This document shows positions 48,811 to 56,351 of a stretch of DNA of 64,000 nucleotides, piece after piece. Every line of letters starts with the position of its first letter. Position 1 is the stretch's first letter. Under the pieces are notes generated by a model. It was not told where the DNA came from and searched no databases. It saw only the letters and a program-made list of their open reading frames with translations. The position numbers were made by a program, and so were the translations under genes. Origin of the DNA: a virus; IMG/VR virus record IMGVR_UViG_3300030419_007010, positions 1-64,000 of that record. One strand, given 5' to 3'.

Positions 48811-49716
48811 CTACGTTTTTGTTGATCTATTTAGCTTTAAAAATTTATATAAAAAATTTATATGTTTTTCTTGTTTCTCGATTGTTATTTGTTGTTGCTT
48901 AATAGATTCAACCAATAAGCTGGTTAATCTAGAATAATCCAGACCTGAAGCGTTTTCTTCATCCTCATATGAAACAACTTCTGGAATTACTTTTCCTATC
49001 TCTTCTGCGATAAAACCCATGTCTCGTTTGCCAGATTCTTTCCAGTCAAAATAAACACCTCTTAGCTTCTTTAATTTATTTATAGCGTTATCTATCTCGA
49101 CAATGTTTTCTTTTAGCCTTATAGAACTAGGCGTCATGTACGTTGAAGCTTTTATTGGAGCATATGCAGTTATATTGACTGCTCCAGAAGTGCTCTGGTC
49201 GGATGTTGTCTCAATAAAAGCAAACTCGTCGTCGCTCTCATCCCAAACCAAAGCTTGATTATTTGCACCGCCTCTTTTAAAAATAACACCATGATCGGAA
49301 GTAGAAGCGGTACCGGAGTTATCATATCCGATCAACAAATAATTGTTATTAACGTATGAAATATTACCAGTAATTGTTATTGCATCAGATGAAGCGTTAG
49401 TTGTTATAACTACATTTGCGCCAGCAGTTAGTGTTAAGCTGTCTGTTGCAGAGTCTGCGACCACATCATCTTGGCCGGAGACACTGATTGTTTTAAATAC
49501 ATTACTGCCTCCGCCGGCTGCAGAAGCAATAGTGAGTGTGTCTGTGCGAGCATTTGTAGTTAAGGTAATATTACTTCCGGCAGCGATGTTTAATTTATCT
49601 GCTCCATGATCCGCAATAATATTGCTTTGTCCAGAAACAGCAAGAGCAGCGAATGATCTAATTTTGCCTTGCGCTGTTCTTCCGCGAGAGCCTCTTCTTA
49701 CGCGTCCTCGACCCAT
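48811..49716 (-). CDS. Second fibre protein with S74 self-cleaving chaperone
   Basis: 301 residues. A basic N-terminus (RGRVRRGSRGRTAQGKIRSF), two beta-rich repeat units (SGQSNIIADHGADKLNIAAG; SGQDDVVADSATDSLTLTAG) which are clearly duplicated, then the S74 chaperone: PSSIRLKENIVEIDNAI (S197 the likely cleavage serine), LRGVYFDWKESGKRDMGFIA, VIPEVVS, SGLDYSRLTSLLVESIKQQQ, and a C-terminal coiled coil. It is a compact fibre or tip protein. Its ATG overlaps the preceding stop (TGAATG arrangement), tying it to the small membrane-protein cluster. Confidence 0.82.
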   Translation of the reverse strand: MGRGRVRRGSRGRTAQGKIRSFAALAVSGQSNIIADHGADKLNIAAGSNITLTTNARTDTLTIASAAGGGSNVFKTISVSGQDDVVADSATDSLTLTAGANVVITTNASSDAITITGNISYVNNNYLLIGYDNSGTASTSDHGVIFKRGGANNQALVWDESDDEFAFIETTSDQSTSGAVNITAYAPIKASTYMTPSSIRLKENIVEIDNAINKLKKLRGVYFDWKESGKRDMGFIAEEIGKVIPEVVSYEDEENASGLDYSRLTSLLVESIKQQQITIEKQEKHINFLYKFLKLNRSTKT

Positions 49717-50184
49717 TCATTCGTTTTCCTTAATTTCTACTGCTGCATAAAATATAGCTATTGATGTTACAATGCCAGCGACTACTCCGCCGGCCATCCA
49801 CCAATGATTGTAGTCATTGGGGTTATCTTTTAATATGTCTCTTAATCTATTTATCTCGTCGTTCTTTATTTTCAACAAAGAAATATGTTTATCTTCAAGA
49901 GAATCGTGCTGTGCTTGCAGAGTTCCCAACTGTAGATCGTATTGAGCTTTTATCTTTTTAATTTCCAAATCTAGCTCTAGATCATATTTCAATAGTGAAT
50001 ACTTCTTGTCAACATTAATCTTCGCTGCTGCAATAGAATCTAGAAGTATTCCGGAATAAGGAGCTAGTTCGCCTTTGTTTATAGTAGTTAGCTTTCCTTC
50101 TTCTTCGGCATCTTGCGCCAAGACGACAGTAGGCAAGAAGGCCATAACTATAACCATAAATAATGATAATATTCTTTTAGACAT
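49717..50184 (-). CDS. Periplasmic coiled-coil protein with signal peptide and C-terminal membrane anchor, spanin-like
   Basis: 155 residues from the ATG at 50184, which has GGAG 6 bases upstream (an in-frame TTG at 50196 overlaps that site). The N-terminus (SKRILSLFMVIVMAFLPTVV, then LAQ) is a good Sec signal peptide without a lipobox. A long charged coiled coil follows (about 55-115), then a C-terminal transmembrane segment (WWMAGGVVAGIVTSIAIFYA). Such a periplasm-spanning topology fits a spanin or lysis accessory, but it is not a classical two-component or unimolecular spanin because the lipid anchor is missing. It overlaps the upstream 133-aa membrane protein gene. Confidence 0.6.
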   Translation of the reverse strand: MSKRILSLFMVIVMAFLPTVVLAQDAEEEGKLTTINKGELAPYSGILLDSIAAAKINVDKKYSLLKYDLELDLEIKKIKAQYDLQLGTLQAQHDSLEDKHISLLKIKNDEINRLRDILKDNPNDYNHWWMAGGVVAGIVTSIAIFYAAVEIKENE

Positions 50185-50578
50185 TTTTAACTCCAAATAA
50201 TTTGCTCATCTCTTCTGCTAGTTTATCTGGATTTTCTTTATTCTCTCGAACAACTTTGTCTAGCTCTTTCTTTTTCTTCTTCTCTAGATCGTCGATCTTA
50301 ACATCATATTCTTTTTCTATGTTCTCCAGAATAATTCTGTGCTCTTCGATAAGCATATTTCTTTTTTCAATTTCTTCTTTATGTGTTTTGTTTAATATGT
50401 TGATCTCTTCTCTGTATTTTTGATCAGCTATATCAAACATCTTAATTAATCTTTCGTTGTCTTTGCGAAAAACAATCCACATAGCCAACGTATAAACGAT
50501 AAGTGCTGGGACGTACCAATAATTTTTTAGTACAACCCAGGCTTTTTTAATAGCCAACTTTGTAGCGGGCCATGTCAT
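50177..50578 (-). CDS. Membrane-anchored coiled-coil protein, inner-membrane spanin-like
   Basis: 133 residues from the ATG at 50578 (ATGA overlap with the previous stop, GGAG upstream); a GTG at 50593 is an alternative. One N-terminal transmembrane segment (YWYVPALIVYTLAMWIVF, about 20-37) is followed by ~75 residues of uninterrupted charged coiled coil (IADQKYREEINILNKTHKEE onward, with KKKKKEL). The topology (N-terminal anchor, long periplasmic coil) is that of Rz-type i-spanins. Together with the 65-aa gene before it and the 155-aa gene after it, it forms a probable lysis cassette. The assignment rests on topology only. Confidence 0.6.
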   Translation of the reverse strand: MTWPATKLAIKKAWVVLKNYWYVPALIVYTLAMWIVFRKDNERLIKMFDIADQKYREEINILNKTHKEEIEKRNMLIEEHRIILENIEKEYDVKIDDLEKKKKKELDKVVRENKENPDKLAEEMSKLFGVKNV

Positions 50579-50772
50579 CGACCACTTCTCCACACGGAAG
50601 CGAGGTCGACGGCAGCTTCAGAACCAATGTATACCAGCGAGACCGCTACCCAGTCCTCTGATGTTACGCTGCTAGTTAAAGCTAGACCAGTCGCAGTCAA
50701 CCAAACTAAAAGTTTCCTGCTTGTTAATTTTGATAAAGCTCTATCTAAAAACGCTTTTGCTTCTTCACTCAT
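50575..50772 (-). CDS. Small membrane protein, holin-like
   Basis: 65 residues. A short charged N-terminus (SEEAKAFLDRALSKLTSRKL) precedes one clear hydrophobic segment (LVWLTATGLALTSS, about 22-35) and a second weaker one (WVAVSLVYIGSEAAVDLAS, about 41-59), with a basic end. Size and topology fit small class II holins, and the gene leads the cluster of coiled-coil membrane genes. A very strong GGAGG site precedes the ATG. No sequence family is certain. Confidence 0.6.
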   Translation of the reverse strand: MSEEAKAFLDRALSKLTSRKLLVWLTATGLALTSSVTSEDWVAVSLVYIGSEAAVDLASVWRSGR

Positions 50773-50796
50773 AATATAAACCTCCTTATTATGTAA

Positions 50797-53700
50797 TTAG
50801 AAACTAACATAAGCATATCCGTCCTTTTTCTCAATAATAAGTTGAGAATCTACACAATCTTTCAACGAGTCCAAGTGCGAAATCAATACGACTGTTTTAA
50901 ATTGTGTCTTAACCATGTCCAACATCCTGACAAAGCCTTCCATATTATCTTCGTCAAGCGCAGTACCGGGCTCGTCGAGAATAAATATATCAGACTTTGG
51001 AAGAGTCGAGACATTTAACAGCGCCAAGCGGATGGCCATTGCAGCAATAGTTTTTTCTGCTCCGGAACCCATTTCGATCGGACGTGGATCGTGGCGCGGG
51101 TGTTTAATATGAATATCCAGCTTCTTACCATCTTCTTCAAAGAAAATTTCAAACTCTACAATATTGGTAAGAATTTTAGATATTTCTTCGTTAATGATTG
51201 GAAGCTTTTTCTTAATAATATCATATGATATGCCGTTAGTATGCATGCATCTCAAGTATAAATCAATAGAAGAATATTCATTTTGAAGAGTTATATACTC
51301 TTGTTGTTGTTGCTCTAAATTTTTAACACTCTGTTCCAAAGAGCCGTGAACTTTATAAAGCTCCAAAGTCTCTTCATTGCATTTCTCATATCTATCTTTA
51401 AAATCGACATGTTTATTAAAAGTGTGCTCTTTTTGTTTAATAAGCTCTTCAAGATTTTCTATAGTTTCTTTATTGTCTTCATACTCTCGTTTTTTATCAT
51501 TAAGATCTTTTAAAGCGCTCTGAGTCTTTAAGAGTTTGGTCTTGTTCTTTTCTATCAAAAGTTTGGTGTTGTTGACAGAACGTTGAACTTCGTTTCTCTT
51601 TTCTAAAAGTTTATCATACTTTTCCAGATACTCGTTAATTTTATCTGGCTCCAATGACGAAACTTCTTGTTCCACTTCTTTCTTGAAAAAGCTTAATTCT
51701 TCGATTGAAACCTGTACTTTCCCAATTTCGTTTTTGGATTCATATGCGTCTTTGATAAATTTACAACTAGGAAAACTATCGCCACACGGCACTTCGTCGA
51801 GGAGTTCAATCTTCTCACCATGGTGGCTAAACTTCATTTCCAAGACTTTTAGCTCTTGTTCAAAGTTCTCAATTTTCTTTCTATGTTGCTGAATTAACAA
51901 AGCTTTTTCTTCATATGAAGCATAATCAAAGCTGCTAATGAACTCTTCCATTCTCACGAGAAGGTCCCTGTTGTCGCTCAATCGAGAACTGAATTCAGTG
52001 CTTTGTTCTTTGACAGTCTCAAGAAGCTCTTCTTGTTCATCAATTCTTCGATTCACAAAAGCAATATCAATAATCTCCGCAGGAATTGAATCAATCACAG
52101 AATTTAAGTCATTGATCTTGCCAGCCAGTATTTCAATATCTTTGCTTAAAAGCTCGCATTCTTTCTTTTTTCTCTCCGCAACAATTTCATTTAAGACCAA
52201 TTCTTCGTTAGCTAGTTTAATTTCTTCTTTAAAATCACGACCTTCTAGGCGTTTTAAAGCCGCGCGAATTTCAGAAGCTTCTTCTTTGGCTAACTTAAAC
52301 TTCTTTTCAAACAACTCTAAATCTAGAAATTTAGCTAGAATTTCCTTTCGCCGGGTTGAACCTTCATTAATAAATGAAAGCGAACCTAACTGGCTAGCCA
52401 TTGAAGTCATAAGGAAATCTTCGATGGTTCCAAACACCTTCTTGATATTCTTGTCGGTGTCCATTCGGCTCAAGCCGTTCAATGAATCGACTTCTCCAGT
52501 TGTGTTGTTGCGCTTAACAAAATTAACATCAGTTTTTGCTTCAAGAGTAACTTCACCTTTAAGCTTCTTTGTATATTTTTCAGAAGTTCTCTCAATCAAA
52601 TAAGTGTTATGGCCAACATCAATTTCTATTTCGCCAACACATGATTGTTTATTTTGATTAATAAAGTTAAGATTCTTTCTTACATTCTTCGAAGTTGAGT
52701 TGTATAAAGTGTAAAGAATACTATCAACAATGCTGGACTTTCCTGAATAGTTCTTGCCAAACACGCCCAGAATTCCATGAGAGTTTCCAAAGTCGATTTC
52801 ATTATCTGAACCATAATTGAAAAGATTATCCCACTTCACGCTTCGCAAACGCCAGTTTACGTTTCTTGCAACTTCTTCTTCTTGTTCAGCTAAAGTGTTA
52901 TATCTTTTGTTGAGATCAAAAATAATATCAAGAAGTTCTTCCGGAGTATCATACTCTTCAAGATATCCAGAAATAAGCTTTTCTTGGGTTTTCAGATTTC
53001 TTAAATCTTCTTGGACCAAGTTTTTTGCTAATTCAGATACATTGGCGTTGTCTTCTGCTCTGTTAAGGTAGGTGATAGCTTCTGGCTTAAAACGGTGTTT
53101 AGCTACGTCTATTGCCTTCCTCACGGCATCCAAGGATAAATTACTAGTGGATACCAGCCTTAACCTCGCGCCTTCCGGCAAGGAGGTGTTTTTGGGCATC
53201 CTGCCCTTCTTGGTTAGCTCGATAGTAATAAAGGGCTTTGGATTAGAAATTGGGATATGCTTGACAGTAAACTCTTCTTTGTCTTTGATATCCCAAACCA
53301 AGAAGCCTTTATCGTTTGTCTCGCCGTGATTCTGCTGAATAGTAGAACCTGGATATCTGACTCGACCTTCGGGATCTAATGCCTGATTTGTCTTGTGGAT
53401 ATCACCAAGGAAGGCAAAATCGAAATCCTTAAAGATTGTAATGTTGTCATCAGTGTGTTCTAGTGTCCAACCAATGTCGGTTTTTGAACTAGAGACAGAC
53501 CCGTGATACAAAGCGATATTCACGGCATCTTTATTTGATGGTTTAACCCAATTCTCTCTATCAAAGACGGAAAGCACGTTAAAATAGAAGCCGTCTTTAA
53601 GCTTCATCTCTTGCGAATCTTTTAGGAGATATAGATCGGGGTGATCAAGCGAACGAACAATTGGTGTCAAAGCATCGAGACGGCCACTGTTTTTCAAGTT

Positions 53701-53946
53701 CCCGTCGTGATTACCAAGAATTACAACTGTTGGTGCTATATCAGCTAATGAAGACAGAAACCAGCTGACCATACTGATCATCTCTGGACTCATGTCGGTT
53801 TTTGTGTGAACTAGGTCACCACATATAACGATGTTATCTACTTCTTCTTTTCTTAAAACATCATAAAGCTGTTTGAAAACTGCTCTATATTCAGTATGAT
53901 ATTTTAATTTCCGAATGTGAACATCTGCCAGATGGGCAATGCGCAT
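50797..53946 (-). CDS. Mre11-Rad50 (SbcD-SbcC, gp47-gp46) fusion protein
   Basis: 1049 residues joining two proteins that are normally separate. Residues 1 to about 345 are a metallophosphoesterase: DVH (D8, H10), GDLVH (D44), GNHD (78-81), YHGS (H148) and GDIHK (181-185). From about 363 on is a Rad50/SbcC-type ATPase: NWRLRSVKWDNLFNYGSDNE, Walker A GKNYSGKS (397-404), a long coiled coil (about 545-930) with a hook-like CGDSFPSC (C721, C728; spacing six rather than the usual CxxC), then the signature/Walker B region with MGSGAEKTIAAMA and FILDEPGTALDEDNME. It resects DNA ends for recombination-dependent replication and degrades host DNA in T4. Good promoter and SD upstream. Confidence 0.92.
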   Translation of the reverse strand: MRIAHLADVHIRKLKYHTEYRAVFKQLYDVLRKEEVDNIVICGDLVHTKTDMSPEMISMVSWFLSSLADIAPTVVILGNHDGNLKNSGRLDALTPIVRSLDHPDLYLLKDSQEMKLKDGFYFNVLSVFDRENWVKPSNKDAVNIALYHGSVSSSKTDIGWTLEHTDDNITIFKDFDFAFLGDIHKTNQALDPEGRVRYPGSTIQQNHGETNDKGFLVWDIKDKEEFTVKHIPISNPKPFITIELTKKGRMPKNTSLPEGARLRLVSTSNLSLDAVRKAIDVAKHRFKPEAITYLNRAEDNANVSELAKNLVQEDLRNLKTQEKLISGYLEEYDTPEELLDIIFDLNKRYNTLAEQEEEVARNVNWRLRSVKWDNLFNYGSDNEIDFGNSHGILGVFGKNYSGKSSIVDSILYTLYNSTSKNVRKNLNFINQNKQSCVGEIEIDVGHNTYLIERTSEKYTKKLKGEVTLEAKTDVNFVKRNNTTGEVDSLNGLSRMDTDKNIKKVFGTIEDFLMTSMASQLGSLSFINEGSTRRKEILAKFLDLELFEKKFKLAKEEASEIRAALKRLEGRDFKEEIKLANEELVLNEIVAERKKKECELLSKDIEILAGKINDLNSVIDSIPAEIIDIAFVNRRIDEQEELLETVKEQSTEFSSRLSDNRDLLVRMEEFISSFDYASYEEKALLIQQHRKKIENFEQELKVLEMKFSHHGEKIELLDEVPCGDSFPSCKFIKDAYESKNEIGKVQVSIEELSFFKKEVEQEVSSLEPDKINEYLEKYDKLLEKRNEVQRSVNNTKLLIEKNKTKLLKTQSALKDLNDKKREYEDNKETIENLEELIKQKEHTFNKHVDFKDRYEKCNEETLELYKVHGSLEQSVKNLEQQQQEYITLQNEYSSIDLYLRCMHTNGISYDIIKKKLPIINEEISKILTNIVEFEIFFEEDGKKLDIHIKHPRHDPRPIEMGSGAEKTIAAMAIRLALLNVSTLPKSDIFILDEPGTALDEDNMEGFVRMLDMVKTQFKTVVLISHLDSLKDCVDSQLIIEKKDGYAYVSF

Positions 53947-53986
53947 ACTCTTATCCTATATATCTGCTCATTATGAGCCACAATAC

Positions 53987-54015
53987 ATTCTAGCAAATCA
54001 TAAGGGACAAGTCAA
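53987..54015 (-). promoter_or_regulatory. Strong sigma70-type promoter for the Mre11-Rad50 fusion
   Basis: TTGACT (54015-54010), spacer 17, TAGAAT (53992-53987) on the coding strand; both boxes match 5 of 6. The leader would be about 35 bases before the ATG at 53946. Confidence 0.65.
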
Positions 54016-54022
54016 GCTTTTT

Positions 54023-54424
54023 TTAATAACTTGTTGGTCCCGAATTTCTAGTCAATATTGGCTTAGATTCCTCTTTCTCTTGTGCCCAACTTGGAGTTGG
54101 AAAGTTTGGCACGGCTTCTTTACTTTTATCTAGTTTGTTTCCGTAGCCTTGTTCTTCGAGCGCAACTAATGCATCTCGAAGGTTTTGTGCTGCGTCAACA
54201 ACTTGTTCTGGTAATATGTCTAGTGGAAGCTCTTCTAAAATTCTAGAAGCTACTTTAACGTTATTATATACTGCGTCTGGATCTTCTTCTGAAGTGTCCA
54301 TAAGATCTGACGGGCCTAGGCCTTGGGGTTCTGGTGTGACGCCGGTGGCAATAGAGAACGGGCCGATAGTCTCTTTCAGTTCTTCTTTAATGATTTGTTT
54401 TAATCTTGTTTTAGTTATCTTCAT
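54023..54424 (-). CDS. Leader protein 4: small protein with MKITKTRLKQIIKEEL N-terminus
   Basis: 133 residues from the ATG at 54424, chosen because GAGGAAGAG precedes it and it aligns with the other leaders; a longer reading frame opens at 54499 but overlaps the preceding gene. After the 16-residue leader the protein is acidic, Pro-rich and partly helical (VASRILEELPLDILPEQVVD). No known domain. The leader's I-K-E triplet fits the (I/L)xE cleavage rule of T4-type prohead proteases, so it may be an internal head protein (inference). It overlaps the preceding leader gene by 14 bases. Confidence 0.6.
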   Translation of the reverse strand: MKITKTRLKQIIKEELKETIGPFSIATGVTPEPQGLGPSDLMDTSEEDPDAVYNNVKVASRILEELPLDILPEQVVDAAQNLRDALVALEEQGYGNKLDKSKEAVPNFPTPSWAQEKEESKPILTRNSGPTSY

Positions 54425-54737
54425 TGATCTCTTCCTCAAGCGGCGCGTGAGCCGGCGTGGATCCGCGGGGGCGTTCGGCGCCGGCGAGAGGTTCTCCAAT
54501 CGATTCTGAGTCTATAAAATAAGAAAGTGTCTCTAGCATATCCCGCACAATTTTCTGAACCTCTTTTTCTGGCATATGAGGATGATTTTGGCGAAGCTTC
54601 ACGGTCAGCGCAGTACCGAGTTCGTGTCTAGTGGCTTCTGTCAAAACTAATTCAGTTTCTTTTTTAGAAGCAGAAGCTTCTACTAGATCTAGTTCTTCTT
54701 TAATAATTTCTTTTAGTCTTGATTTTGTTATTTTCAT
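54411..54737 (-). CDS. Leader protein 3: small protein with MKITKSRLKEIIKEEL N-terminus
   Basis: 108 residues. The leader is followed by a mixed helical body (VLTEATRHELGTALTVKLRQ; EKEVQKIVRDMLETLSYFID) and a short Pro/Gly/acidic tail whose DNA is locally GC-rich (54445-54490). No family recognised. Same I-K-E triplet as the sibling genes. Its start overlaps the stop of leader protein 2 by one base. Presence of the shared leader on an otherwise unrelated body is the main observation. Confidence 0.6.
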   Translation of the reverse strand: MKITKSRLKEIIKEELDLVEASASKKETELVLTEATRHELGTALTVKLRQNHPHMPEKEVQKIVRDMLETLSYFIDSESIGEPLAGAERPRGSTPAHAPLEEEINEDN

Positions 54738-55066
54738 TATCTGGGAGCCCTATATGTATCTTCACCAGTGCGGGCGAACTCAGCATCACTCTTGGCGAAG
54801 GAACTAAGCCCATGTTTTCGTTTAAACTCTATAGCAATTTCATCAACCATCGTCTTAAGTCTTCCACCAGTAATAGATTTTCGAATTGTTTCTAAAGCCT
54901 CTTCTGCTGAAAGTTTTACTTGATATAACTCGTCGCGACAGGCTTCTACTGATGCTTGTGCGCGCTTCTTGCCAAATAAATCAATCTCGTTGATTTTCTT
55001 TTCAGCCAATACATTAGCTACTTCTTCTTTAATGATCTGTTCTAGTTGTGATTTTGTTATGTTCAT
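54737..55066 (-). CDS. Leader protein 2: small protein with MNITKSQLEQIIKEEV N-terminus
   Basis: 109 residues. The leader is identical in protein and DNA to that of leader protein 1 because both lie in a perfect 64-bp repeat. The body (KKRAQASVEACRDELYQVKL; RLKTMVDEIAIEFKRKHGLS) is helical and basic and bears no similarity to the neighbour's body. No known domain. Part of a four-gene run of leader proteins between primase and the Mre11-Rad50 gene. Confidence 0.62.
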   Translation of the reverse strand: MNITKSQLEQIIKEEVANVLAEKKINEIDLFGKKRAQASVEACRDELYQVKLSAEEALETIRKSITGGRLKTMVDEIAIEFKRKHGLSSFAKSDAEFARTGEDTYRAPR

Positions 55067-55082
55067 GATATTATTTGCTTAA
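55019..55082 (-). repeat. Perfect 64-bp direct repeat, copy A (leader of protein 2)
   Basis: Identical to 55350-55413. It covers the upstream spacer, start codon and the first 16 codons (the leader). The flanking bases differ at once on both sides. Confidence 0.95.
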
Positions 55083-55397
55083 CTTATCCGTTATTATATC
55101 TACTAGATCTGCCCATTCAGCCGCCGGCGAGGACTTGCTCGGGAGAAGGATCTTCGCGCCTAGGGTATAAAGCAGGTTTTGTGCAAACTCTTGAGTTAAA
55201 TATTCCGGGAGTCCACCGCCCAAACTTGCGCCATCGCCGGTCGCGATGGAATAATAATCATTAAGAACTTCAGGATTTATTTTAGCTTTTTGCAAAATTT
55301 CTTCCGGGGAGGGCGGAGAACCAGGGGCCTCTCTTAAAATATTCTCTATTACTTCTTCTTTAATGATCTGTTCTAGTTGTGATTTTGTTATGTTCAT
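55071..55397 (-). CDS. Leader protein 1: small protein with MNITKSQLEQIIKEEV N-terminus
   Basis: 108 residues. After the leader come a Pro/Ser segment (REAPGSPPSPEEILQKAK), then a helical body (LNDYYSIATGDGASLGGGLP; YLTQEFAQNLLYTLGAKILL) and a C-terminal helix (EWADLVDIITDKLSK). No family recognised. The start and leader lie in the second copy of the 64-bp repeat. No clear Shine-Dalgarno site precedes the ATG in either copy of the repeat, unlike most genes here. It follows the primase gene by 12 bases. Confidence 0.62.
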   Translation of the reverse strand: MNITKSQLEQIIKEEVIENILREAPGSPPSPEEILQKAKINPEVLNDYYSIATGDGASLGGGLPEYLTQEFAQNLLYTLGAKILLPSKSSPAAEWADLVDIITDKLSK

Positions 55398-55413
55398 GAT
55401 ATTATTTGCTTAA
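55350..55413 (-). repeat. Perfect 64-bp direct repeat, copy B (leader of protein 1)
   Basis: Identical to 55019-55082, offset 331 bases. On its right side it carries the stop codon of the primase gene (TAA), whereas in copy A the same bases are read in a different frame at the end of leader protein 1. Confidence 0.95.
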
Positions 55414-56351
55414 GTAGAAAGCACACTCCTTAATAAATAGTTAGAACTATTCATAAGTATAGCATTTTTTTTGCGCTCTTCAAACTCGCTTTTGCTCATC
55501 TCGCCAACATCTGAAAATGGGAAGATATTTATCTTATAAACTTCAATCCCGTATTCCATCAAATTGTTGATCAATCTCAACGCTTTTTTCTCAACATCAG
55601 GATCCAAAGCGATATATATTGTTGTCTCGTTTGCTGCAAGTTCTTGAAATAATTTAGAGTTTTCTTTTAACGTCGAACCCAAAATAGGAATTGCGCTCGG
55701 TCCAGCAACAATGGCATCATAAACGCCTTCAACCAAAGTGACGCTTTCTTTCCAATTAACATATAGATGATTAAATATTATATCCTTCTCAACCGGCGGG
55801 TTCTTATACTTCATCCAATCGTCAACATATGTTCGAGAAACAAAGTAATTGCAATATCCTGTTAAACCAAAAGAAGGAACGATTATTCTATTTGCGTATT
55901 CTCCTTCTGAACAATATCCTATTTTCCATCGGACAATATCCTTTTCTGTTATGCCACGAGACTTAAGATATTTTCTTGCGGCCAGCGAGCCAATAGAGTT
56001 GTTTCCGTTGGCTAATGATATAAATTCTTTTGGCAAGCCAACTTGTTCTTCTAATGTTTTTGTTTCTTCTGTTCCGAAGATCGATTCTTCAAAATCGTTA
56101 ACATCAACAGAGCCATCCAATTCTTTCCAAGATTCAATCTGTTTGAAGTTGCCGAAGCGCCGGATGAGTCTTGAGATGTTTCTTCCACTATAATCACAGA
56201 TCCAACATTTGAAAGCATTCTTATCAACATTAACTGATAGCTTGTTTTTATGGTGCGTGCATTCTGGACAGCGAAAAAGAAACTCTTCGCCAGTTCTATA
56301 AAACCGGCCGAGGATATCAACTAGGATTCTTCTTTTTTCTGCTTCTGCCAA
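55410..56351 (-). CDS. DNA primase (T4 gp61 / DnaG type)
   Basis: 313 residues. A zinc ribbon at the N-terminus has C-x2-C (C28, C31) and C-x2-C (C49, C52) in RCPECTHHKNKLSVNVDKNA followed by FKCWICDYSGR. A TOPRIM-type core follows, with IGYCSEGEYANRIIVPSFGL, VTLVEGVYDAIVAG (acidic Glu of the TOPRIM motif) and IYIALDPDVEKKALRLINNL (DxD). It makes RNA primers for the lagging strand with the gp41-like helicase. The start is TTG at 56351, inside the end of the RuvC-like gene (31-base overlap) with AGG about 10 bases upstream; no good ATG is available near the N-terminus. Confidence 0.88.
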   Translation of the reverse strand: MAEAEKRRILVDILGRFYRTGEEFLFRCPECTHHKNKLSVNVDKNAFKCWICDYSGRNISRLIRRFGNFKQIESWKELDGSVDVNDFEESIFGTEETKTLEEQVGLPKEFISLANGNNSIGSLAARKYLKSRGITEKDIVRWKIGYCSEGEYANRIIVPSFGLTGYCNYFVSRTYVDDWMKYKNPPVEKDIIFNHLYVNWKESVTLVEGVYDAIVAGPSAIPILGSTLKENSKLFQELAANETTIYIALDPDVEKKALRLINNLMEYGIEVYKINIFPFSDVGEMSKSEFEERKKNAILMNSSNYLLRSVLST

